A stretch of DNA of 64,000 bases, taken from the NCBI GenBank assembly GCA_965658765.1, contig CBFHTO010000015.1, positions 1-64,000 on the forward strand, written 5' to 3'. Under the pieces are notes generated by a model that searched no databases, was not told where the DNA came from, and worked only from the letters and a program-made list of their open reading frames with translations. The position numbers and the translations under genes are program-made. This DNA comes from Glaciecola sp965658765 (GTDB lineage: Bacteria > Pseudomonadota > Gammaproteobacteria > Enterobacterales > Alteromonadaceae). Of this stretch, positions 1-8,393 are shown piece by piece. The stretch's first letter is position 1. Every line of letters starts with the position of its first letter.

Positions 1-47
1 ACCCTCGCCTTGTAAGGGCGATGCTCTCCCAACTGAGCTAAGCGTCC
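1..47 (-). tRNA. tRNA-Val (anticodon TAC), cut by window start
   Basis: On the minus strand the sequence begins GGACGCT, continues with a normal D arm (GCTC...GAGC) and an anticodon arm with loop CTTACAA, giving anticodon TAC (valine). Only the 5' part, through the anticodon arm and part of the variable region, is inside the window; the T arm and 3' acceptor lie to the left. It is the second tRNA-like unit behind a strong minus-strand promoter at 186-213. Confidence 0.85.
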
Positions 48-68
48 ATAAAATTTTTCTAATGAGCG

Positions 69-151
69 ACTGGTTTTGACCAGTGACTCTCGCCCTTTTA
101 GTAATGAAAGGCGGTGGTGCTTGCTCTTTTTACTAACTGAGCTAAGCGTCC
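69..151 (-). pseudogene. decayed tRNA-Val copy
   Basis: Read on the minus strand, this starts with the same GGACGCTTAGCTCAGTT as the intact tRNA-Val downstream and later has GGGCGAGAGTCACTGG and a short T-arm-like stem (CTGGT...ACCAG). The D loop is altered, the anticodon arm carries extra bases (CCGCCTTTCATTACTAAAAGG), the T loop is shortened, and the 3' end CGCTCATT no longer pairs with the acceptor GGACGCT. It sits directly upstream of the intact copy, 13-20 bases away, and is first in the transcript. I infer a degenerate duplicate; a non-tRNA leader element is the alternative. Confidence 0.6.
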
Positions 152-185
152 GTTTCGCTTCACTTACCGAAGCAAGTGGAGCGGT

Positions 186-213
186 ATTATAGAGTTGCCA
201 CCAAAAGAGTCAA
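186..213 (-). promoter_or_regulatory. promoter of tRNA-Val unit
   Basis: On the minus strand TTGACT (208-213) and TATAAT (186-191) are 16 bp apart and are followed by a GC-containing discriminator (ACCGCTCC). Transcription would start near 179 and run first into the decayed tRNA copy and then the intact tRNA-Val. Confidence 0.75.
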
Positions 214-327
214 CATGAAATTTATAAAAATTTATGAAGATATGCGCATTCCTCATCGAGCGCCTAAAAAAACAACAAAAAGTACTCATTTGCGGTGATT
301 TGTATTTCAAATTTCTATATCTGAGGT

Positions 328-355
328 TTGGATTGAAGCACGAGTGCTGTAGAAT
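328..355 (+). promoter_or_regulatory. probable gltX promoter
   Basis: TTGGAT (328-333), a 16-bp spacer and TAGAAT (350-355) precede gltX by about 30 bases. This is the best sigma-70-like pair between the divergent tRNA unit and gltX. Confidence 0.45.
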
Positions 356-384
356 ACAGCCGATTTCATAAATAGGAAAAAAAC

Positions 385-1794
385 ATGACGGTTGTTACTC
401 GATTTGCTCCGAGTCCCACAGGATACTTGCACGTTGGTGGTGCACGTACAGCTTTATATTCTTGGTTATATGCAAAAAGCAAAGGCGGTGAGTTTGTTCT
501 CCGCATCGAAGACACTGATTTAGAACGTTCTACAGATGGTGCCAAGCAAGCGATTCTAGACGGAATGTCTTGGTTGGGTCTAGACCACGATAAAGGCCCT
601 TATTATCAGACCGATCGCTTTGAACGTTACAATCACTTTATTGACCAGTTGCTTGCTGAGGGTAAGGCGTATAAATGCTTTATGTCGTCAGAGGAACTTG
701 ATCAGATAAGAGCAGAACAAGAATCTAAAGGTGAAAAGCCTCGTTACCCAGGTACTTGGCGCGATAGAACAGACCATCCTAGTGATCAACCTTTCGTGAT
801 TCGTTTTAAAAACCCACAAGAAGGCGATGTCGTCTTTAATGATAGTGTTAGGGGTGAGATAAGAATTTCTAACACCGAGTTAGACGATTTAATCATTAGA
901 CGCACTGATGGTGCACCTACGTATAATTTCTGTGTCGTGATTGATGACTGGGATATGGGGATTACTCATGTAGTGCGTGGTGAAGACCACATTAATAATA
1001 CGCCGCGTCAAATAAATATTTTGAAAGCGCTTGATGCTCCGGTGCCAGAATATGCCCATGTGTCTATGATTTTAGGGGACGATGGCAAGAAATTATCAAA
1101 GCGCCACGGCGCTGTGAGTGTAATGCAATATCAAGAAGACGGATATCTACCTCATGCAGTACTAAACTATCTGGTAAGGCTTGGATGGTCACATGGTGAT
1201 CAAGAAATTTTTAGCCTAGAAGAAATGGTCTCTTTATTTAGCCTAGATAATATAAGTAAGTCAGCTAGTGCATTTAATACCGAAAAACTTGTGTGGCTAA
1301 ACCAACACTACATGAAAACAATGCCTGCAGAAGAAGTAGCACAGCACGCACAATTTCATTTCAGTGCATTAAATTTAGACACTTCAACAGGGCCTGATTT
1401 AGCCGATGTGGTGAAAGTACAAGCTGACCGAGTCGATAACCTGAAGCAATTGGCAGAAATCAGTCAGTATTTTTATCAAGACTTTGATGAGTTCGATGCT
1501 AAAGCGGCGAAAAAGCATTTGCGTCCGGTCGCAAAAGAGGCGCTTTTGTCTGTTAGAGAGGCACTTATGGCGCTGGAGTCTTGGTCTCCAGAAACGATCA
1601 GTGCTGCGATCAATCAAACGGCAGAAAGCTTAGGCGTCGGCATGGGGAAAATCGGCATGCCATTGCGAGTTGCAGTTACTGGTTCTGGCAATTCTCCGTC
1701 CTTAGATATTACGCTTTCTTTGATTGAAAAAGAAAAAGTTGTTCAAAGAATAGACCATGCTGTCGATTTCATAAGCAAACGCGAAAATTCTTAA
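385..1794 (+). CDS. gltX: glutamate--tRNA ligase
   Basis: Class I aminoacyl-tRNA synthetase that charges tRNA-Glu with glutamate in the cytoplasm. At 469 residues it has the usual bacterial length. The HIGH-type motif is near the N-terminus (PSPTGYLHVGGARTA), and the KMSKS-type loop is KKLSKRHG around residues 237-244. GEDHINNTPRQ matches the family core. The ATG start lies a few bases after AGGAAAAAAAC. The tRNA-Glu gene that supplies its substrate lies just downstream at 1977-2052, but has its own promoter. The call is secure. Confidence 0.97.
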   Translation: MTVVTRFAPSPTGYLHVGGARTALYSWLYAKSKGGEFVLRIEDTDLERSTDGAKQAILDGMSWLGLDHDKGPYYQTDRFERYNHFIDQLLAEGKAYKCFMSSEELDQIRAEQESKGEKPRYPGTWRDRTDHPSDQPFVIRFKNPQEGDVVFNDSVRGEIRISNTELDDLIIRRTDGAPTYNFCVVIDDWDMGITHVVRGEDHINNTPRQINILKALDAPVPEYAHVSMILGDDGKKLSKRHGAVSVMQYQEDGYLPHAVLNYLVRLGWSHGDQEIFSLEEMVSLFSLDNISKSASAFNTEKLVWLNQHYMKTMPAEEVAQHAQFHFSALNLDTSTGPDLADVVKVQADRVDNLKQLAEISQYFYQDFDEFDAKAAKKHLRPVAKEALLSVREALMALESWSPETISAAINQTAESLGVGMGKIGMPLRVAVTGSGNSPSLDITLSLIEKEKVVQRIDHAVDFISKRENS

Positions 1795-1802
1795 AAAAAG
1801 CG

Positions 1803-1831
1803 TTGACATAACAGCAAGTGATGCCTAGAAT
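1803..1831 (+). promoter_or_regulatory. promoter of tRNA-Ala/tRNA-Glu unit
   Basis: Consensus TTGACA (1803-1808), an exact 17-bp spacer and TAGAAT (1826-1831) are followed by a GC-rich discriminator (TCGCCCCGC), the pattern of stable-RNA promoters under stringent control. It begins only a few bases after the gltX stop codon. Confidence 0.85.
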
Positions 1832-1888
1832 TCGCCCCGCTGTCAAGGAAGTATGGTCTTCGTCAGAATGGCTGTTAATCAGACACAC

Positions 1889-1964
<76 letters not shown>

Positions 1965-1976
1965 TGGACATACAAT

Positions 1977-2052
1977 GTCCCCTTCGTCTAGAGGCCTAGG
2001 ACACCGCCCTTTCACGGCGGTAACAGGGGTTCGAATCCCCTAGGGGACGCCA
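1977..2052 (+). tRNA. tRNA-Glu (anticodon TTC)
   Basis: A complete cloverleaf starting GTCCCCTTCGTCTAGAGGCC, with anticodon stem CCGCC/GGCGG around loop CTTTCAC, T arm AGGGGTTCGAATCCCCT and encoded CCA. It is the second gene of the tRNA unit and is followed by an intrinsic terminator. Confidence 0.97.
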
Positions 2053-2069
2053 TTTTCGCTTATTGAACT

Positions 2070-2098
2070 AAAAAAACCGACCCATGTCGGTTTTTTTA
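2070..2098 (+). terminator. intrinsic terminator after tRNA-Glu
   Basis: A-rich 5' flank, stem ACCGAC/GTCGGT with loop CCAT, then seven T residues. It ends the tRNA-Ala/tRNA-Glu transcript. Confidence 0.9.
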
Positions 2099-2365
2099 TG
2101 CCTAAATTTTGTCGATGCGTCATGCTTTTATTGTTTTGCAATGCTCACTTAAACTATTTTGCTCATTTCCCGTTATCTAACAATATCGTATTTGTCAAAG
2201 TAGAAGTCTTGCTTCTTCAAAAAAATTCTTATTATTAACTATATCAATAGCTTAATATTAAAATTTGAAAGTGAATTTTACTATTGTTGTATTGATTTCA
2301 TCCTTTAACTCTGCTTATATTTACGCTCACTCAATACGTGGCAATGGCCACTATAAGGATAAAAT

Positions 2366-4171
2366 TTGAAAATTATGTTGTTTGTACTGCTGGCGACTTG
2401 GCTATCAGGTACACATAAGTCCTTTGCATACGAGGTGAATGTCATTAGCCTTGAAACGGTGGCTGAGTTTGTCGATGATTCATACGTACCTACCTATACC
2501 TGCCCAGAACAGGGTGCTCTAGCTAAAATTGAACAGGCGCTAGCTTTAGATGGCTTAAGTGAACAACAAGACCTTGCGCTTCAATCTCGAAAAACCCATG
2601 CGCAAATTTGTTTGGGTGATATCAAAACGGCTCAATCGAACTTACAGAGATTACTAGCTAATGAAAATGCAGACCGCAGTGCACGATATTATGTCTCTGC
2701 CCTCTACCAGTATGGTTTTATTTACGATTTGTCAGAAAATGACGAGCGTTGCAATTATTACATGCTATCGAGAGATGCAGCAAAAGACCAATATTCAGAT
2801 ATTAATCTAAGTGCCACTCTAGGCTTTCTAAATAATTGCGCTAAAACGAATATTCTTGAGCAATTGACCCAGTTTTATCAACTACTTGAAAATACAAGTA
2901 GGAGCGGAGATAAAGGTGCCCAAGCTCAAGCGCATAATGCGATTGGCATGTACATGTCAAAGTTGGGGCAAAACTATCTTGCCGCAGAGCAATATACTAA
3001 AGCGCACGATATTGCTAAGGAAATATACGAAGGCGCGAATAAGTTGACGTTTACCTTAAGTGCAATCACGACGTCATTGTTAAGCAACGACGCTAAACAA
3101 GCCAATAGGTTGTTATCAGAATTTGCAATAATAAATGACCAGTCGGGCACGCCTTTAACGAAGTTTCACCAGTACTTTTCTGAGGCTGGATACGCAATTC
3201 TAATTCAAGATAAGCAAAAGTTAAAAACAGCTCTAGACAACTGGGGCACTGTACAAGAGCAAAATTCCAATGTGGTATATGATGGTTTATATCGTTGGTA
3301 TAGTTCAGTTCTTTGTTTATACGAAGAAGACATCGAATGTTTGCAAAACTTCGTAGAACAAGAAAAGAGCGCACACCAAGATTATAAGAATTACATAAGG
3401 TTAAGTGAAACCTATAAAAAGTCTATGGTCGAAATTCAAATTATGCTTGGTGATAAAGAAGCTGCTCTAGAAGCTTTTAATGGCCCCAGCGGTTATGTTT
3501 TTAAAGTCAGAAATATACAAACAGGCTTGCAAGACACTGCAAAAAATTATGGCGTTGCTAAGTTGCATAGTAAGTTATTTGAGCTTGAATCAGAACTGGC
3601 CAGCAGAGGAAAAACGAACGAAAAGTGGTTTATTATTGCAATTAGCGTTTTATTATTAATTGTGGCTGTTTTGATTTACATGGTTCGTAAAAAATATTCT
3701 CAAGCAAAGGTATATGATGAGGAAACTGGCCTACTAAAAGGTAAAGCAGTCATTGGTAAGCTTGCGACGTTGCCAAAACCAGGGCAAAGAAGAACCAATG
3801 CTCTGGCTATTTTTGACATCAATAACTTTGGGGCACAAAACTTATCCATTGACGCTCAAAGCGATAATTTTGTTCTAAACGAAGTCGCTAGTACTCTGAA
3901 GAAAATTACTCGAAATTCAGATATTTTAGGGCGTTTCAGCGAACACCAGTTTGTTTTATGTCTGACTGACATTGAAGAAGAAGCTGCGCAGTTCTTTTTT
4001 GACAGAGTGAAAGAGGCCTTAGCAGAGGCATTCTCTGACTTTAGTTTAAAGGACACTGTAGAAGTAGATTCGAGTATGAGTATTTATTACGGTACCGAAA
4101 GCTTTGATGATATCGGTGAAATTCTCGATAATTTAAAAACAGCGTTAAGCATGAAATATCATCAAGCTTAA
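2366..4171 (+). CDS. TPR-repeat membrane protein with degenerate GGDEF domain
   Basis: A 601-residue protein. A signal peptide (MKIMLFVLLATWLSG) leads into a long helical periplasmic region of probable tetratricopeptide repeats (about residues 25-410), then one transmembrane helix (WFIIAISVLLLIVAVLIYMV, near 425-445) and a cytoplasmic GGDEF-like domain. The domain keeps the DEETGL start and DINNFG, but the catalytic GGDEF loop is replaced by SEHQF (525-529), so diguanylate cyclase activity is unlikely. It could bind nucleotide, sense a signal or dimerise; function unknown. The TTG start is chosen because AAGGAT lies 5 bases ahead; ATG at 2375 is too far. It ends 6 bases before dusC, suggesting an operon. 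Confidence 0.8.
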   Translation: MKIMLFVLLATWLSGTHKSFAYEVNVISLETVAEFVDDSYVPTYTCPEQGALAKIEQALALDGLSEQQDLALQSRKTHAQICLGDIKTAQSNLQRLLANENADRSARYYVSALYQYGFIYDLSENDERCNYYMLSRDAAKDQYSDINLSATLGFLNNCAKTNILEQLTQFYQLLENTSRSGDKGAQAQAHNAIGMYMSKLGQNYLAAEQYTKAHDIAKEIYEGANKLTFTLSAITTSLLSNDAKQANRLLSEFAIINDQSGTPLTKFHQYFSEAGYAILIQDKQKLKTALDNWGTVQEQNSNVVYDGLYRWYSSVLCLYEEDIECLQNFVEQEKSAHQDYKNYIRLSETYKKSMVEIQIMLGDKEAALEAFNGPSGYVFKVRNIQTGLQDTAKNYGVAKLHSKLFELESELASRGKTNEKWFIIAISVLLLIVAVLIYMVRKKYSQAKVYDEETGLLKGKAVIGKLATLPKPGQRRTNALAIFDINNFGAQNLSIDAQSDNFVLNEVASTLKKITRNSDILGRFSEHQFVLCLTDIEEEAAQFFFDRVKEALAEAFSDFSLKDTVEVDSSMSIYYGTESFDDIGEILDNLKTALSMKYHQA

Positions 4172-4177
4172 TACTTT

Positions 4178-5107
4178 ATGAAAATCGTATTAGCCCCAAT
4201 GGAGGGCGTTGTTGACCATCTCATGCGAGATATGTTGACACATATTGGCGGTTTTGACCTTTGTGTGACGGAATTTGTCCGCGTTGTCTCCTATCAGCTT
4301 CCTGCAAAAGTATTTCATCGAATTTGTCCGGAATTAGCACATGCTTCGTTAACGCCATCGGGTACTAAAGTGCGTGTTCAGCTGTTGGGGCAAGATCCAT
4401 ATTGGCTTGCGAAAAATGCTCAAACAGCAATTCAACTTGGATCGCATGGTGTGGATTTGAATTTTGGTTGTCCTGCTAAAACGGTTAATAAGTCGAGAGG
4501 GGGCGCAGTGCTTTTAAAATCGACTCAAGGCCTTTACGATATCGTAAAAGCGGTGCGTGACGCAGTACCACCAGAGCACGAGGTTTCAGCGAAAATAAGG
4601 CTGGGTTATGATGATACGTCACTTGCTATAGACAATGCCCAAGCAATAGAGGAGGCTGGAGCGAGTGCATTAACAGTTCATGCGCGAACCAAAAGAGATG
4701 GATATAGGCCTCCTGCATACTGGGAGTGGATTGGAAAAATTCGCCAGCATACAAAGCTACCACTTATTGCAAACGGTGAAATATGGAATCGAAGTGACGC
4801 ACAGCGATGCATTGAACTGAGCGAAACGAGTAGCATCATGCTTGGTAGAGGAGCACTTGCTTTGCCAAATCTGGCCCAGACAATTCGCAAAAAAGAGCAG
4901 GCTTATACTTGGGAGCAAGTCAAATCCTTACTGATTGAATATTCTGGATATGAGATATATTCAGAAAAAGGGCTGTATTATCCCAATAGAATCAAACAGT
5001 GGTTTAGCTATCTTAAGCTGCAATATCCCGAAGCAATTACAATGTTTGAAACCTTAAAAAGACTAAAGCGGGCAGACGAAATTGTAGAATTACTGAACGA
5101 AAAGTAA
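4178..5107 (+). CDS. dusC: tRNA-dihydrouridine(16) synthase DusC
   Basis: A flavoprotein that reduces uridine to dihydrouridine in tRNA. At 309 residues it matches the family. The FMN-binding start APMEGVVD and the segment NFGCPAKTVNKSRGG, with the catalytic cysteine near residue 98, are visible; VHARTKRDGYRPPA and IMLGRGAL follow in the barrel. The DusC subclass is preferred over DusA or DusB because of the short N-terminus and the C-terminal helical part (KQWFSYLKLQYPEA). Its start is 6 bases after the TPR/GGDEF gene, with which it is probably cotranscribed. Confidence 0.92.
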   Translation: MKIVLAPMEGVVDHLMRDMLTHIGGFDLCVTEFVRVVSYQLPAKVFHRICPELAHASLTPSGTKVRVQLLGQDPYWLAKNAQTAIQLGSHGVDLNFGCPAKTVNKSRGGAVLLKSTQGLYDIVKAVRDAVPPEHEVSAKIRLGYDDTSLAIDNAQAIEEAGASALTVHARTKRDGYRPPAYWEWIGKIRQHTKLPLIANGEIWNRSDAQRCIELSETSSIMLGRGALALPNLAQTIRKKEQAYTWEQVKSLLIEYSGYEIYSEKGLYYPNRIKQWFSYLKLQYPEAITMFETLKRLKRADEIVELLNEK

Positions 5108-5277
5108 TCTACTTCTCTACTTTATTATTAAAAGCCTTCGCATTACACTTTTACCTGAGCTTATATTATGCAAATTATGAGATGAATTAAGCACCTTATT
5201 TTGCTTCCTCTCGTATTAATAGTCGTTATCGTGGTTAGATTAATCGCAATAAGGCAAACGCAATAACTCAGGCGTTA

Positions 5278-5337
5278 TAACTTAGTTGTAAAAACTTAGA
5301 CGTACAAACTTAGACGTACAAACTTCGACGTACAAAC
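5278..5337. repeat. 14-bp tandem repeat, about four units
   Basis: The unit AAACTTAGACGTAC occurs at 5292-5305 and 5306-5319, and with one change (TTCGAC) at 5320-5333. A degenerate copy lies just before at 5278-5291, and AAAC starts a further unit. It sits in the 288-bp gap between dusC and the first amidohydrolase, about 60 bases before that gene's start. Nothing else is evident in the gap. Role unknown. Confidence 0.85.
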
Positions 5338-5395
5338 AAAAGCGCAACAATCAAAGCGCTATACAAAAAGAACTATAAACACAAATGGGAATATC

Positions 5396-6802
5396 ATGTT
5401 AAGAAAAATAAACAAAACACTTAGTTTTGGCGTTTTAGCATCGGCCCTCATGCTAGCTGGCTGTTCAGACAGTCCAGAGCCAGAAAATGAGCAAAGAGAC
5501 CCCAATAACCCCTTTCCAAGTACCTACAAAGCCGTTGAATCTTTACCCGTATTGATCACTAACGCGACGATTTACGATGGCGTAGGCAATAAAGTAGAAG
5601 ACGCAGACTTATTACTCGTTGACGGAAAAATCGAAAATTTAGGTAGAAATTTAAGTGCGCCGTCAGGCGCCATTGAGATTGATGGTAGCGGCAAATGGCT
5701 TACCCCAGGCATTATTGATAATCATAGCCATTTAGGCGTGTATCCCTCACCAGGTACTTCCTCACACTCCGATGGAAATGAAATGACTGGCCCAGTAACG
5801 GCAGAGGTGTGGGCTGAACACTCTGTTTGGCCACAAGACCCAGGATTCCAAAGAGCACTGGCGGGTGGGGTGACGACTTTGCAGATATTGCCTGGCTCAG
5901 CCAATCTATTTGGTGGACGGAGCATTACTTTAAAAAATGTACCTAATACGACCATGCAAGCTATGAAATTTCCAGAGGCGCCGCATGGTATAAAAATGGC
6001 CTGTGGTGAAAACCCCAAACGAGTATACGGTCAACGCGGTGGCCCGATGACTAGAATGGCAAATGTCGCTGGGTATAGAAAAGCTTGGATAGACGCGCAG
6101 GAGTATCAGCAGAAATGGCAGGAATATGAAGCTAGCTTAGATTCTGAAAATCCAAAAGATGCCCCTAAACGCGATCTTCGATTAGACACTTTAAAGGGGG
6201 TGTTAGACGGGGACATACTTGTTCATATGCATTGCTACCGAGCTGATGAAATGGCGGTAATGATGGATGTAATGAAGGAATTTAACTATAAAATCGGTAC
6301 CTTTCATCATGCTGTTGAGTCATACAAAATCGCTGATTTGTTAGCTGAGAACGATGTTTGTTCAGCTATGTGGGCAGACTGGTGGGGCTTTAAAATGGAA
6401 GCCTATGATGGGATTCGAGAGAATATTCCAATGGTACACAACGCAGGTGCCTGCGCAATTGTGCACTCCGACAGTGCTATCGGTATTCAACGGCTCAATC
6501 AGGAAGCAGCAAAGGCATGGTCTGATGGTAAGCGCGCTGGCATCGAAATTAGTAAAGCCGAAGCGTGGCAATGGTTATCTGCCAACCCTGCAAAGTCATT
6601 AGGCATATTTGAACATACCGGCTCTATCGAGCTAGGTAAAAATGCAGATGTTGTGTTGTGGAGTGCCGATCCATTTTCAAGCTATTCACAAGCGGAAAAA
6701 GTCTTTATTGATGGCGCTTTGATGTATGACAGAAGCAAACCAGAAATGTGGCCGGTGAGTGATTTCGAGTTGGGGCAAATTGCACAAGGAGACGCCAAAT
6801 GA
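5396..6802 (+). CDS. amidohydrolase-superfamily lipoprotein
   Basis: A 468-residue metal-dependent hydrolase of the PF01979/imidazolonepropionase-like group. The N-terminus is a lipoprotein signal with lipobox LAGC (Cys23), so it is exported and lipid-anchored. Visible active-site elements are HSH (His110, His112), HMH (277-279), HH (304-305) and HSDS (His357, Asp359), the expected ligand set of a TIM-barrel amidohydrolase. The C-terminal beta segment (GKNADVVLWSADPF) is typical. The substrate is not predictable; such enzymes often cleave small amides or dipeptides. AAGGAG precedes the next gene, which overlaps its stop by 4 bp. Confidence 0.88.
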   Translation: MLRKINKTLSFGVLASALMLAGCSDSPEPENEQRDPNNPFPSTYKAVESLPVLITNATIYDGVGNKVEDADLLLVDGKIENLGRNLSAPSGAIEIDGSGKWLTPGIIDNHSHLGVYPSPGTSSHSDGNEMTGPVTAEVWAEHSVWPQDPGFQRALAGGVTTLQILPGSANLFGGRSITLKNVPNTTMQAMKFPEAPHGIKMACGENPKRVYGQRGGPMTRMANVAGYRKAWIDAQEYQQKWQEYEASLDSENPKDAPKRDLRLDTLKGVLDGDILVHMHCYRADEMAVMMDVMKEFNYKIGTFHHAVESYKIADLLAENDVCSAMWADWWGFKMEAYDGIRENIPMVHNAGACAIVHSDSAIGIQRLNQEAAKAWSDGKRAGIEISKAEAWQWLSANPAKSLGIFEHTGSIELGKNADVVLWSADPFSSYSQAEKVFIDGALMYDRSKPEMWPVSDFELGQIAQGDAK

Positions 6803-8217
6803 GTATTTTCAAACATTTAGGATTCAAAGCGACGAGCTCCACAAAGAAAAACTCCACTCAGAAACAGTTTGCTACAAATCAGTCTGAGGGAAAACAGACC
6901 TATATTAAAAAAAATCTTAGCGAGGTTTTAGTGAATAAAGCTAGACTTTCAAAGTTGCTAACACTAGCCCTACTTTGTGTTGCAAATGTTCAAGCGAATG
7001 CTGAGAGTCTCGCTATTACCGGGGCTCAAATCCATACAATGGACGGCTCAAACCTTATAGAGTCTGGTACTTTATTGGTTGAAGACGGCATCATTAAAGA
7101 CGTCGTTGACGGTATGTCTGTACCGAATGGCTACACAGAAATAAATGCCAGTGGCAAAGTCATTACACCAGGCTTTATCGGAGCCTTGACTAATATTGGC
7201 TTGGTTGAAGTGAGCAGTTCGGCAGGTGTGGTTGACCATAGGGTCGATGCTCACCCTATCTCCACAGTGGGTGCCGCTTATGACTCGCAGTACGCCATTA
7301 ATAGTGACTCCACTTTAATCGATATTACTCGCCTAGAGGGTTTCACAAGTGCGGTTACTGGAGTAAGTAGAACCGGTCAATTGTTTAATGGACTTGGCGC
7401 CGTAATGAGTCTAGATAAGTCCTTTGCGCCGCTTATTAAGCCTAAGGCATATGTACACCTAGACGTTGGGCACTCTGGAGCTGAACGCAACGGTGATAGT
7501 CGAGCCGCGCTATGGGTCGCAATTCAACAAAGCTTAGATGAAGCCATATACGCAAAGTCTTATGACCTTAGCCCAAGTAATGGCTGGGAAGGTATGATCA
7601 CGCGTGCTGATGCAAAAGTGCTGATTGACCTTGTTGACGGGAAGATGCCGCTTTTGGTTACGGCAAATCGAGCTGCTGATATTGTTCAAGCCCTTAATTT
7701 AAAATCGCAATATCAAAATATTGATCTTGTGTTAGTGGGTGTAAGCGACGGTTGGAGGGTGGCAGGCAAGATTGCCCAAGCGAATGTTCCAGTGATTTTG
7801 AATCCTGAATATAACCTGCCAGGCGCTTTTGATATGTTAGCCTCGACGCTTGAAAATGCGGCTCGTTTGCACGAAGCTGGTGTAAAAATAGCAATCGGCA
7901 TCGACACTCATAACATACGTCTTGCGCCACAACATGCTGGTAATGCGGTTGCTAATGGATTACCGCACTCAGAAGGCATCGCTGCCTTAACCAGCAATGT
8001 GGCAGAAATTTTTGGTTTAGAGCAAACTCTTGGTAGCCTTAAAGCGGGTATGCAGGCTGACTTTGTTATTTGGTCGGGTGACCCACTAGAAGTTACACAT
8101 GCGGCAGAACAGGTGTTTATAAACGGAAAGTCTATGCCAATGGAATCTCGTCAGACTAAACTGAGAGACAGGTATCTGAAAAAGACTTCTGAACAAATCG
8201 GTGCCTATGTCAAATAG
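6799..8217 (+). CDS. amidohydrolase-like secreted protein lacking the HxH metal motif
   Basis: Second amidohydrolase-superfamily protein (472 residues), overlapping the first by ATGA. The first ATG has a strong AAGGAG seven bases ahead, but gives a 44-residue polar N-terminal extension before a normal signal peptide (ARLSKLLTLALLCVANVQANA). A GTG at 6931 with its own GAGG would start exactly at the signal peptide (428 residues), so both starts are possible. The fold markers are present (ITPGF..., GMQADFVIWSGDP), but where the first protein has DNHSHLG this one has GALTNIG. The metal-binding HxH is therefore gone, as is a clear HSDS. It may be a non-catalytic or differently acting partner of the first protein. 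Confidence 0.8.
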   Translation: MSIFKHLGFKATSSTKKNSTQKQFATNQSEGKQTYIKKNLSEVLVNKARLSKLLTLALLCVANVQANAESLAITGAQIHTMDGSNLIESGTLLVEDGIIKDVVDGMSVPNGYTEINASGKVITPGFIGALTNIGLVEVSSSAGVVDHRVDAHPISTVGAAYDSQYAINSDSTLIDITRLEGFTSAVTGVSRTGQLFNGLGAVMSLDKSFAPLIKPKAYVHLDVGHSGAERNGDSRAALWVAIQQSLDEAIYAKSYDLSPSNGWEGMITRADAKVLIDLVDGKMPLLVTANRAADIVQALNLKSQYQNIDLVLVGVSDGWRVAGKIAQANVPVILNPEYNLPGAFDMLASTLENAARLHEAGVKIAIGIDTHNIRLAPQHAGNAVANGLPHSEGIAALTSNVAEIFGLEQTLGSLKAGMQADFVIWSGDPLEVTHAAEQVFINGKSMPMESRQTKLRDRYLKKTSEQIGAYVK

Positions 8218-8340
8218 CTTAAATTGGGGTAGGAGCGATAAGATATTCGTGCCCCAATTCAGTCATTGATCAGCTCTGGTCACGGCGTTCGATGATTTGA
8301 TCGTTTATGCGAATAAGCTAAAGGGATATCGTTAATAATT

Positions 8341-8393
8341 AAAGGCTAGTTGTTTTTGTAAAAGTGGTAACTTTTCAAGGACGCTAGCCTTTT
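8341..8393. terminator. inverted repeat between convergent genes, possible bidirectional terminator
   Basis: AAAGGCTAG (8341-8349) and CTAGCCTTT (8384-8392) form a 9-bp stem, with an inner AAAAGT...ACTTTT hairpin in the loop. A T run follows on the plus side (TTTTT) and an A/T-rich end lies on the other. It separates the amidohydrolase pair from the end of tesA. Confidence 0.5.

Noticed and set aside
5278..5337. The 14-bp repeats as a CRISPR or iteron-type origin.
   Set aside because: The units are contiguous without spacers, and there is no replication gene or AT-rich/DnaA-box context.
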